The position numbers and the translations under genes are program-made. From positions 1 to 12,906 of the forward strand of contig JACPVK010000439.1 of assembly GCA_016191795.1 (NCBI GenBank): a DNA stretch of 12,906 nucleotides, read 5' to 3'. This document shows positions 1-6,954 of this stretch, piece after piece; position 1 is the stretch's first letter; every line of letters starts with the position of its first letter. This DNA comes from Gammaproteobacteria bacterium (GTDB lineage: Bacteria > Pseudomonadota > Gammaproteobacteria > SZUA-229). Below the pieces are notes generated by a model. That model was not told where the DNA came from and searched no databases. It was given only the letters and a program-made list of their open reading frames with translations.

Positions 1-1146
1 GAGTTGGGTGAGCTGGCCAGTGCATTCGATAAGCTGCTGGATGAACGACTGGCTAATCTGGCCAAGGCTGAAAAAGAAAGTGAAAGCTTAAATGAATCTG
101 TAATTCAAATGATTCGCTACGTGAGCAAGTTGGCTCAAGGTAAGGATCTGGCAGTGAAAATCCCGGTTTCGGAAGACATCACTGGTGCGATCGGTGACTC
201 ATTAAATTTCCTGGCGAAAGAAACAGCCAAGATTCTGGGTGAGGTAAAACAAACTTCAAATCAGGTGGCAGATATTTCATCGGTTGTAAAAAATCATGCT
301 GACCATATTATTTCTGTAGCAAATTCAGAAAGGGTTGAGGTGGAAGTTACAGCCAATATGTTACGCGAATCGGTTGATGCCATGAATCTGATAGCTATGG
401 ATGCGCAAAATGCCAATAAACAGGCTGACAAGACGATACTTAATACCCAGAACGCCCTTGATGCGGTAATTTCATCGGTGGATGGTATTAACTCTATTAG
501 AGCTGTTATCAGTGAAACTGAAAAACGTATTAAGCGTTTGGGTGAGCGTTCACAGGAAATTACCGGTATCGTTAACTTGATTAACAGTATCGCTGAACGT
601 ACACATATTCTCGCACTCAATGCCAGTATGCATGCAGCGTCAGCAGGTGAGGCGGGCAGGGGCTTCGCGGTGGTGGCAGATGAAGTGCAACGATTGGCTG
701 AAAATGCACGTCAGGCGACCTCCGAGATTTCAACGCTGGTTAACAATATCCGAATTGAAACATCGGATGCAGTATCAACAATGAACACGGTAATTACCCA
801 GGTGGCCGAAGAAACGCGTTTGGCGGAACAGGCGCGCAGAAGTATGAAAGAGACACAAACAGCCACATCCGACCTGGTGGGTTATGTACAGCACATTGCC
901 AGCAGCTCGATGTTGCATGCGGAGCTCAGCAAAAAGTTATTAACCCGAGCCAAACAAATTCAGGACAGCTCTGAACAGACTGGTCGTGAGTTGCTGGAAC
1001 AAACCAGGCATACAGATACTCTGGTGAAATATTCGAAAGATCTTGTGACTTCTGTCGGTGTATTCAAGTTGCCAGGCGATGTGCACGTAGATGAGGTTGC
1101 GGAATCAGATGATGACAATACGGCCAGATTACGTGCCGCAAGTTGA
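1..1146 (+). CDS. pilJ: PilJ-like methyl-accepting chemotaxis protein, 3' part (5' end outside window)
   Basis: This is the cytoplasmic signalling half of a chemoreceptor that drives a CheA-type kinase, probably in the type IV pilus (Pil-Chp) system. The frame is open from base 1, and the TTG at 4 is only an internal codon, so the ligand-binding and transmembrane parts lie upstream. Numbering from codon 4, residues 1-15 look like the end of one HAMP domain. Residues 40-75 resemble a second HAMP (SKLAQGKDLAVKIP, then EDITGAIGDSLN). The rest is a long coiled coil with the conserved hairpin tip at about 190-235 (ERTHILALNAS, GEAGRGFAVVADEVQRLAE). The ending SVGVFKLP followed by an acidic tail fits PilJ better than Tsr/Tar-type receptors, and there is no NWETF-type CheR tether. 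The chpA-like kinase follows about 80 bases downstream. The receptor family is certain; the PilJ assignment rests on the tip, the C-terminus and the neighbour. Confidence 0.88.
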   Translation, partial: ELGELASAFDKLLDERLANLAKAEKESESLNESVIQMIRYVSKLAQGKDLAVKIPVSEDITGAIGDSLNFLAKETAKILGEVKQTSNQVADISSVVKNHADHIISVANSERVEVEVTANMLRESVDAMNLIAMDAQNANKQADKTILNTQNALDAVISSVDGINSIRAVISETEKRIKRLGERSQEITGIVNLINSIAERTHILALNASMHAASAGEAGRGFAVVADEVQRLAENARQATSEISTLVNNIRIETSDAVSTMNTVITQVAEETRLAEQARRSMKETQTATSDLVGYVQHIASSSMLHAELSKKLLTRAKQIQDSSEQTGRELLEQTRHTDTLVKYSKDLVTSVGVFKLPGDVHVDEVAESDDDNTARLRAAS

Positions 1147-1228
1147 TCATGTTTGTATTCGCCAGGATTAAAGAGGTTTGCATTCGAGTAGTCATGCCAT
1201 GATCTTGCCTCAATTAATAGAGCCGATA

Positions 1229-4200
1229 ATGAATTCGAGTATTGCTTTGCAATATGCAAGCGAGCTGGAGAGAGTGTCGAAAACATTTTCTGATGCATCA
1301 ATTGATCCTCAAAAAAAGATTGGAGATTACAGAGACCTGGTGAATAAGGTATGTGCATCCTGCTCCCGCCAGGAAGAGCATGATGGCATGGTAGGGCTGC
1401 TATGTATTTTATCTGAGGGGATAGATGACATTGTTAATGATATCAGTCTGTTTACGGCTGGCAGAATGAGTTTTCTGGCTAAAATACCCGGTTATGTTAT
1501 CGAACACCTGAACTTTCCCGAGAGTAGAATGCCATGTTCGTTTATGGTCAGGCATATGTCTTCGCCTTTGTGGGTGCGTCCATTATCGGCTGCGGAACAA
1601 CAAAAACTAATCGATAGAATCACGCATAAAACTGACGCTGAATCTGTACCATCTGAAATATCTCTGTTTGAGTTCCCTTTTGATAATGTTGTGAGTAATA
1701 CAGATGAAGTGGCAGTTGATGCCTTTATGTCTGTTCCCGAGATTGTAACTGAAGCTGATATCCAGGAAATTTCACTTGATGATCTGCTTGATAAATCTGA
1801 AGCAACAGGATTTGCCGAAGGTGACGGTAATTCCGAGAATAATGCTGATGAGATATCAATTGACGCTTTCATTTCTGTTGGGGAGCCAGATATCGATTCT
1901 GCAGCACAAGAAATATCGCTTGATGACCTGATTAATTTATCGGCAGCCACAGATTCAGTTGCAGAGGCAGAATCGTATATTGCACCAATAGAACACACAT
2001 CTGTTTCTCCTGCTCCCCAGCTTCAGGGGCTAAGTGATAAAACGCGCGAACTGATTGAGCTGATATCGGCCGAGCTCGAGGAGATCATTGAGTTTTATAC
2101 CAGTAATGCGATTTCAGCCGAGTCTGATATTAATTCTGTCATTAAAGAGGCGGCTTCACTTGCCGGTAATGTAGCCAATGCTGTCAGGCTGGTTGGGCTG
2201 GAAGCTCTGGCAGGGTTGTGTGAACAGTTATCGGGTGTATTTAACCAAAATGGTTTTGAAACGGGCAGACCTATTGAAACCCTGGTTGATAATTTACTCA
2301 AATGGCCGCAATTTTTGCTGGATTACCTGCATGCCGGTTTTGATGAAACGTCAAGCCGGAGTCTGATCACCTATTTAACAGATAATGATCTGATCTCCCG
2401 CCTGGATGACGCTGAAAAAAATCTACTTGTCGATCGACTGGTTAATCCGGTCTTCCCGGAAGAAGATAAAAAGGTTCGATATGATAGCGCAACAGCGGAT
2501 GATGTTGATCTGAGTTTGCCAGATGATGTTAATCCCGAGCTGCTTGAAAGTCTGTTGCAGGATTTGCCAAAGCAAACCGAGGAATTGACCAGTGCACTGA
2601 TTTCCATGCGTGATGCCAGGGATCTGGACAGTATAGAAATCGCCCAGCGTATTGCTCATACGCTTAAAGGATCTGCCAATGTGGTTGGCGTGAAAGGTAT
2701 TGCCAATATCTCGCATCACCTTGAAGATATACTCGAACATCTGACTAAATCCCATAAGTTACCCTCTGCACAATTAATGGATGTGTTGATGGAGTCATCG
2801 GATTGTATTGAATCAATGGCTGATTCTTTACTGGGATACGATGCCCCACCGGAGCATGCTCTGGATACTTTACAGTCAGTACTCAACTGGTCCAACAGAA
2901 TCAATGAGCAAGGTTTGGATGCCGCCACTGTCTTCGATGGTGTAAATGAACAGCAGGCGCCCAATAAGGTTGAAAAAAACCGGAATCAGGCGGCAGCTGT
3001 CGTAGAAAATACACTGCGAATTCCAGCGCATCTGGCTGATGATCTTTTAAGGCTTGCCGGTGAAAATCTCATTACAACAGGTCAGATTCAGGAAAGTATT
3101 AGAAACTCACTCAATAAACAGGGCTTGTTAAAAAATCATAATAGATTGCTACAACAAATTGCTTTCGATCTGGAACATTTAATTGACATACAGGGTATAA
3201 CGGCGAATTTTAATAAATCAGTCAGCAATGATAAATTCGATTCGCTTGAACTGGATGAATACCACGAATTGCACACTATTAGTCGTCGATTAATCGAGAT
3301 ATCAGCTGACTCTCTTGCATTAACTAATGATCTCAACACGGATCTTTCTGACCTGCATAACCTGGTTATTTCACATGGTGTTATTCAGCGGGAAAATCAG
3401 GAACTGGTACTGCGTACCCGTATGTTGCCAGTTAAATCCGTGATTCCACGTTTAAAGCGGGGTATCAGGCAGATTTGCCGACTCACCGGTAAAGATGTTG
3501 ACCTGGATATCCAGGATAACGATGTTTATCTTGATAGTGAAGTCATTAATGAATTAATTGAGCCCCTCATGCATTTGTTAAGAAATGCTGTGGATCACGG
3601 CATTGAGTCAGCTGAGGTGCGTGAGGCGCAGGGCAAACCCGCACGTGGCAATATTAAAATCGTATTTTCGCGTGTTGGTGACTCTGTTCAAATTAACGTG
3701 GAAGATGACGGTCAGGGGCTGGATACAGATAAAATATATGCCAAAGCCATATCTAAAAATCTGATCAAGCCAGACGCGGAACTCTCCACCGAAGAAACCT
3801 TCCGCCTGATATTGTTGCATGGATTCTCAACCCGTGATGAGGCAACTCAGGTATCAGGTCGTGGTGTTGGTCTTGATGTAGTCAGCGTCAAGATCAGGGA
3901 ATTGAAAGGTTCGATAGAGATCGGGTCACGCAAAGGTGAGGGTTGTGCGTTTAAACTAAAATTACCGGTTTCCTCGTTTTCCACTCATTCACTTTTGGTT
4001 CGCCTCAGACAAAATATCTACGCAATATCCAGTCGCGGTGTTGAAGAAATTCTATTTCCAGGCTCTGGTACGCTGGTTGATCATGAAGATGGAATGACTC
4101 TGGAACTGGATGGTGAATCATACAACGCGATCATCATCGATAGCTTGTTCAAGCTGGATCATGACAGGCGCACTATTGAACGCAGCCAGCGCCCAATTCT

Positions 4201-4819
4201 CCTGGTTAAGGATGAAATAGGAAACAAAACTGCCATTCTGGTACAGGATATTATGGATAGTCGGCATGTGGTTGTTAAACCTCTGGGTCTGTATTTACCA
4301 AAACTGACCGGTGTAGTCGGTTCAACCATTTTGGGTGATGGCAGTGTTGCGCCGGTAATCGATTTGCCAGATTTATTGCAGCATTCAAACCTCCGGTCGG
4401 TCGAGTACAACTTAATGTACGATCATAAAGATACTTCGCATCGCAAGGCTGCTCCTTATGTGCTGGTAGTGGATGATTCACTCAGTGCCAGACGTTCCCT
4501 CATGCATTTTGTACAAGATCTCGGCATTGAAGTTCGGGAGGCGCGCGACGGTATTGAGGCCGTCTCAATGATTGACATTCATCGTCCTGATCTGGTCCTG
4601 GTCGATATGGAAATGCCGAGAATGAACGGCCTGGAATTAACCTCGCATATTCGCACCAATTATGATGCCAGCACCCTGCCTGTCATTATGATTACTTCGC
4701 GCTCTTCCGAGAAACACAGGGTGGCGGCACTGGAGCGGGGTGTGAATCATTTTATGGTCAAGCCCTTTGCCGAAGAGGAGCTGGCGCAACAAATCAATTC
4801 GGTGCTTGCCTCCGTCTAG
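1229..4819 (+). CDS. chpA: ChpA-like hybrid chemotaxis histidine kinase (CheA with C-terminal receiver)
   Basis: This CheA-family kinase should autophosphorylate under control of the PilJ-like receptor and pass phosphate to response regulators of twitching motility. Numbered from ATG 1229 (1196 aa), it has: an unassigned N-terminal region (1-140); an acidic linker with repeated EISLDDL motifs (about 143-241); a degenerate Hpt-like domain lacking the histidine (about 270-385); an intact Hpt with HTLKGSA, H477 (about 431-538); the dimerisation helices (about 595-730); an HATPase with N-box LRNAVDHGIE, G1 DDGQGLD and G2 GRGVGLD (750-915); a CheW-like domain (about 916-1055); and a receiver with D1082/D1083, phospho-acceptor D1126 and K1178. 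It is about half the length of Pseudomonas aeruginosa ChpA, which has many Hpt domains. The start is uncertain. ATG 1229 has AGAG six bases upstream, ATG 1199 has a poor site, and TTG 1178 sits one base after AAGAGG. No cheW, cheB or cheR homologue follows. Confidence 0.93.
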   Translation: MNSSIALQYASELERVSKTFSDASIDPQKKIGDYRDLVNKVCASCSRQEEHDGMVGLLCILSEGIDDIVNDISLFTAGRMSFLAKIPGYVIEHLNFPESRMPCSFMVRHMSSPLWVRPLSAAEQQKLIDRITHKTDAESVPSEISLFEFPFDNVVSNTDEVAVDAFMSVPEIVTEADIQEISLDDLLDKSEATGFAEGDGNSENNADEISIDAFISVGEPDIDSAAQEISLDDLINLSAATDSVAEAESYIAPIEHTSVSPAPQLQGLSDKTRELIELISAELEEIIEFYTSNAISAESDINSVIKEAASLAGNVANAVRLVGLEALAGLCEQLSGVFNQNGFETGRPIETLVDNLLKWPQFLLDYLHAGFDETSSRSLITYLTDNDLISRLDDAEKNLLVDRLVNPVFPEEDKKVRYDSATADDVDLSLPDDVNPELLESLLQDLPKQTEELTSALISMRDARDLDSIEIAQRIAHTLKGSANVVGVKGIANISHHLEDILEHLTKSHKLPSAQLMDVLMESSDCIESMADSLLGYDAPPEHALDTLQSVLNWSNRINEQGLDAATVFDGVNEQQAPNKVEKNRNQAAAVVENTLRIPAHLADDLLRLAGENLITTGQIQESIRNSLNKQGLLKNHNRLLQQIAFDLEHLIDIQGITANFNKSVSNDKFDSLELDEYHELHTISRRLIEISADSLALTNDLNTDLSDLHNLVISHGVIQRENQELVLRTRMLPVKSVIPRLKRGIRQICRLTGKDVDLDIQDNDVYLDSEVINELIEPLMHLLRNAVDHGIESAEVREAQGKPARGNIKIVFSRVGDSVQINVEDDGQGLDTDKIYAKAISKNLIKPDAELSTEETFRLILLHGFSTRDEATQVSGRGVGLDVVSVKIRELKGSIEIGSRKGEGCAFKLKLPVSSFSTHSLLVRLRQNIYAISSRGVEEILFPGSGTLVDHEDGMTLELDGESYNAIIIDSLFKLDHDRRTIERSQRPILLVKDEIGNKTAILVQDIMDSRHVVVKPLGLYLPKLTGVVGSTILGDGSVAPVIDLPDLLQHSNLRSVEYNLMYDHKDTSHRKAAPYVLVVDDSLSARRSLMHFVQDLGIEVREARDGIEAVSMIDIHRPDLVLVDMEMPRMNGLELTSHIRTNYDASTLPVIMITSRSSEKHRVAALERGVNHFMVKPFAEEELAQQINSVLASV

Positions 4820-4820
4820 T

Positions 4821-4872
4821 GCCGGTAGTGCGGGTGTCTGGTACCCGCTATCGACTGGCTACCCCACTTTTT
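4821..4872 (+). terminator. Possible terminator of the pilJ-chpA operon
   Basis: Just after the chpA stop, GCGGGT (4830-4835) pairs with ACCCGC (4843-4848) around a 7-base loop. An outer arm GCCGGT (4821-4826) pairs with ACTGGC (4854-4859) with one G-U. A short T run (4868-4872) follows after eight unpaired bases. The gap before the T run and the bulges make this a weak intrinsic terminator at best. Confidence 0.35.
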
Positions 4873-4994
4873 CGATAAAATTATTTTATGGCGAATCGAT
4901 CCTTCTCGGGTTCCGCAGGCTAGGGAGCGGGCTTGCTACTGCTGTCTGTGACTGATATTTAAATGAGTGCAAGTCGAATTATTAATTTTACTTA

Positions 4995-5023
4995 TTGAGT
5001 GTATTTTGTACACTAGGCTGATA
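4995..5023 (+). promoter_or_regulatory. Weak candidate promoter with an internal inverted repeat
   Basis: TTGAGT (4995-5000) and CTGATA (5018-5023) are 17 bases apart and loosely match sigma-70 elements. The inverted repeat GTGTA-TTTTG-TACAC (4999-5013) lies across the -35 and spacer, where a regulator could bind. The -10 match is poor, and this would leave a 5' leader of over 200 bases. Confidence 0.22.
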
Positions 5024-5245
5024 ACCTGTTTGCATATCATTTATTGTGGCTAAAGAATTTCCCAAAGTTCCAATTTTGTACTACTGTTAAGAAGTTGGTA
5101 AGAATGTGATCTAATGCGGGTTTTTGCATGTTCGAGATTCCAGCATCAGTGCAGGGTAATACTTCTGATTATTGATCATGGTGAATAAGATCGATAGATG
5201 CAAAAATAAATTATAAAAAAAATTGATCGTTCATCAACCGACTAC

Positions 5246-5250
5246 AGGAG
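5246..5250 (+). promoter_or_regulatory. Ribosome binding site AGGAG deciding the response regulator start
   Basis: AGGAG followed by eight bases places initiation at ATG 5259 rather than at the upstream TTG 5223 or the GTG 5253. Confidence 0.7.
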
Positions 5251-5258
5251 AAGTGAGT

Positions 5259-5909
5259 ATGTCGTCGAGTTATCCAAAAATCAGAATATTGCTGGTCGAT
5301 GATCATGCCATCGTTCGAGCGGGCTTTCGTTATATTCTGGAAAGCGAAGGGGAATATGACATCAAGGAAGTCAATACAGCAGAAGAAGCTTGTAGTGTGT
5401 ACAACGATTTCAAGCCTGATGTGGTTGTTATGGATCTGGTTATGCCTGGCATGGGTGGACTGGAAGGAGTTCGCCATATTTATGCCAAAGACAACAAAGC
5501 CAATATACTCGTCCTGAGTATGCAGGATGTGCCGCTCTATATCGAAAGGGCCAGGCATGCTGGCGCCAAAGGCTATATCACCAAACGTAGTGTTCCTCAG
5601 GAGCTGAATAAAGCGGTTGCAGCCATTGTGAAGGGCCAGGCCTATTTCAGTACTGATATTTCACCAGGTACCCGACTTAAAGTAACCAGCAAGGACGATA
5701 ATGAAAAGTTAAGCGGGCTTTCGGAAAGGGAGTTCGAGATTTTTTGCCTGATGGCGCAGGGGCAATCTGTGGTGACGATTTCTAACAGCCTGCATCTCAG
5801 CCCCAAAACAGTGAGTAATCACAGGACGCGCATAATGCAGAAATTGCAAGCCAATAGTCTCGTTGAGATTACCCGGCTTGCAATTCGGCATGGGTTAATT
5901 GAAGCTTGA
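5259..5909 (+). CDS. NarL/FixJ-family two-component response regulator (LuxR-type HTH)
   Basis: This is a 216-aa cytoplasmic transcription regulator with the standard two-domain layout. The receiver (about 7-125) shows the acidic pair D14/D15 in LLVDDH, the phospho-acceptor D59 in VVVMDLVMPGMGG, S87 and K109. The LuxR-type helix-turn-helix (about 152-216) contains LSEREFEIFCLMAQGQ and LSPKTVSNHRTRIMQKL, the usual recognition-helix pattern. ATG 5259 is chosen because AGGAG at 5246-5250 is eight bases upstream; the TTG at 5223 and GTG at 5253 in the same frame lack proper spacing. No histidine kinase lies next to it. The gene stands alone, converges on cysC with only 13 bases between stops, and resembles GacA/UvrY-type regulators in its HTH, but not closely enough to name it. 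Target genes are unknown. Confidence 0.93.
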   Translation: MSSSYPKIRILLVDDHAIVRAGFRYILESEGEYDIKEVNTAEEACSVYNDFKPDVVVMDLVMPGMGGLEGVRHIYAKDNKANILVLSMQDVPLYIERARHAGAKGYITKRSVPQELNKAVAAIVKGQAYFSTDISPGTRLKVTSKDDNEKLSGLSEREFEIFCLMAQGQSVVTISNSLHLSPKTVSNHRTRIMQKLQANSLVEITRLAIRHGLIEA

Positions 5910-5922
5910 TCTATCTGGTTTA

Positions 5923-6654
5923 TCAAATTCCGCAAAATACGGATTTCCGATGTGGCATGAGTTTCTGTAACAGGCTCTGCCGCGCATCATTCGCTGGCTG
6001 CAGTTGTATATACTGGTTGTTAATCAGGTAGCTTATGATGATGTTGGCCGCATGGCTTTCATTGGATACCGAAGTATCAATGGTGATTTCAGGGTTTAAT
6101 GGGCTTTCATAGGGTGAATCGATACCGGTAAAATGTTTGATTTCACCTTTACGCGCCCGTGCATACAGGCCTTTAATATCGCGTTCCTCACAGACGTTTA
6201 AAGGGCATTTAACGTATACCTCGATGAACTCATGTGTTTTGACTATATTGCGCACAAATTGCCTGTCTTCAATGAAGGGCGATATGAAAGAAGTTAGTAC
6301 CATTACACCAGCATCAATAAACAGCTTGGAAACCTCACCGATACGGCGAATATTCTCCTGCCGGTCCTTATCACTGAAGCCCAGATCCGAATTCAGTCCA
6401 TGTCGAACATTGTCTCCATCCAGGATATAGGTTCGAATCTCGTTCCGATGTAAAAAACCCTCTACGATATTGGCTATGGTGGATTTGCCCGACCCGGACA
6501 AGCCTGTGAACCACAAGATGGCTGACTTTTGCTTGTTGAGGGTGTTGCGGTGATCTTTGGTGATCTCCGAGTTTTGCCACACCACATTGCTGGAGCGTCT
6601 GTCCTGATCGTGATGTCTTCTGTCGATTGAGTCATTAATGCGTCGTTCTTGCAT
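5923..6654 (-). CDS. cysC: Adenylylsulfate (APS) kinase
   Basis: CysC phosphorylates adenosine 5'-phosphosulfate with ATP to give PAPS, the sulfuryl donor for sulfotransferases and, in some organisms, the substrate for sulfate reduction. Numbered from ATG 6654 (243 aa), the sequence has NVVW at 23-26, the P-loop GLSGSGKS at 51-58, the APS-binding region DGDNVRHGLNSDLGFSD from 79, ENIRR, and FISP with Ser125 at the position of the phosphoserine of bacterial CysC. KGLYARARKGEIKHFTGID follows from about 161. Compared with E. coli CysC it has about 20 extra, very polar N-terminal residues (RRINDSIDRRHHDQDRRSS) and a C-terminal tail of about 25. GAGG at 6663-6666 supports ATG 6654; the frame stays open to a GTG at 6720. 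No cysD, cysN or cysH is in the window. It points away from the chrA-like and sulfotransferase genes, which suggests PAPS supply for sulfation. Confidence 0.95.
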   Translation of the reverse strand: MQERRINDSIDRRHHDQDRRSSNVVWQNSEITKDHRNTLNKQKSAILWFTGLSGSGKSTIANIVEGFLHRNEIRTYILDGDNVRHGLNSDLGFSDKDRQENIRRIGEVSKLFIDAGVMVLTSFISPFIEDRQFVRNIVKTHEFIEVYVKCPLNVCEERDIKGLYARARKGEIKHFTGIDSPYESPLNPEITIDTSVSNESHAANIIISYLINNQYIQLQPANDARQSLLQKLMPHRKSVFCGI

Positions 6655-6662
6655 AAAGGAAT

Positions 6663-6666
6663 CCTC
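6663..6666 (-). promoter_or_regulatory. Ribosome binding site GAGG deciding the cysC start
   Basis: On the minus strand GAGG precedes ATG 6654 by eight bases. It favours this start over the GTG at 6720, which would add 22 residues not found in E. coli CysC. Confidence 0.6.
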
Positions 6667-6741
6667 ATAATCACCGTTTGCAGGGCCATAGTGGCTCTTG
6701 CTTGATATAGAAACTAGCACCGGAAGTTGTGGGTAGACATA

Positions 6742-6754
6742 GGGAAATTTCCTG
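6742..6754. promoter_or_regulatory. Palindromic box 1, candidate operator
   Basis: GGGAAATTTCCTG contains the perfect 10-base palindrome GGAAATTTCC (6743-6752). It lies nearer cysC and is nearly identical to the box at 6805-6818. Its position between divergent genes suggests a binding site for a dimeric regulator; the regulator is unknown. Confidence 0.45.
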
Positions 6755-6804
6755 TTAATCGATATTGGATGAATATTAAGTCCCCCTTATGACAATCAGG
6801 TGTC

Positions 6805-6818
6805 GGGAAATATTCCTG
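6805..6818. promoter_or_regulatory. Palindromic box 2, candidate operator
   Basis: GGGAAATATTCCTG differs from box 1 by one inserted base. Dyad symmetry extends over 6803-6819 with one G-T position. The flanking AATCAGG (6794-6800) and CCTGATT (6815-6821) make a second, wider inverted repeat around the same centre. It lies about 63 bases, close to six helical turns, from box 1. Confidence 0.45.
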
Positions 6819-6954
6819 ATTTGAAGGCTCAGTCTAAAATTGTCATTTTCAATATATATACTTCAGGGCGTACATCGTGAATCTCGGCTCCATGGATCTG
6901 AACTCGTTTATTCACCTGCTAGTATCAACCCTTAAATAAACCATGTGAGTGTTC

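Larger units (their letters stand above)
4820..5258. other. Long AT-rich intergenic region upstream of the response regulator
   Basis: About 440 bases hold no convincing gene. Visible items are the hairpin after chpA, an AT-rich inverted repeat ATAAAA-TTA-TTTTAT just downstream of it, the inverted repeat GTGTA-N5-TACAC at 4999-5013, and a run of A at about 5214-5222 close to the response regulator start. The longest fresh ATG-started frame in the + direction noticed here (MSASRIINFTY, near 4970) is 11 codons with no ribosome site. The region must contain the response regulator promoter unless that gene is read through from chpA. Confidence 0.6.
6655..6954. other. Divergent intergenic region between cysC and the chrA-like gene
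   Basis: About 300 bases separate the two outward-facing starts and hold no gene. They contain the two palindromic boxes described separately, a C-run (6782-6786), and an AT-rich stretch with alternating TA (6851-6860) that could serve as a -10 region for the chrA-like gene. No well-spaced -35/-10 pair was found in either direction. Confidence 0.6.

Noticed and set aside
1492..1998. 168-codon open frame on the minus strand inside chpA
   Set aside because: It is Ser/Ala-rich low-complexity sequence lying exactly opposite the repeated acidic linker of the ChpA-like gene, with no recognisable domain; it mirrors the coding strand.
4767..4955. 62-codon + strand frame spanning the end of chpA and the following gap
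   Set aside because: Half of it is another frame of the ChpA-like receiver domain, and the remainder has no family features and no ribosome site.
5223..5258. TTG start for the response regulator at 5223
   Set aside because: There is no ribosome site before it, and the receiver domain begins naturally after ATG 5259, which has AGGAG eight bases upstream.
5905..5927. Weak hairpin TTGAT...ATCAA between the convergent response regulator and cysC genes
   Set aside because: A five-base AT stem with an 11-base loop and no T run is too weak to call a terminator.
6655..6720. GTG start for cysC at 6720
   Set aside because: It would add 22 residues with no counterpart in CysC; ATG 6654 has GAGG at good spacing. 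It cannot be fully excluded.
6943..6948. Start-stop pair ATGTGA just upstream of the chrA-like gene
   Set aside because: No ribosome site precedes it, and a six-base coincidence in AT-rich DNA is expected by chance.
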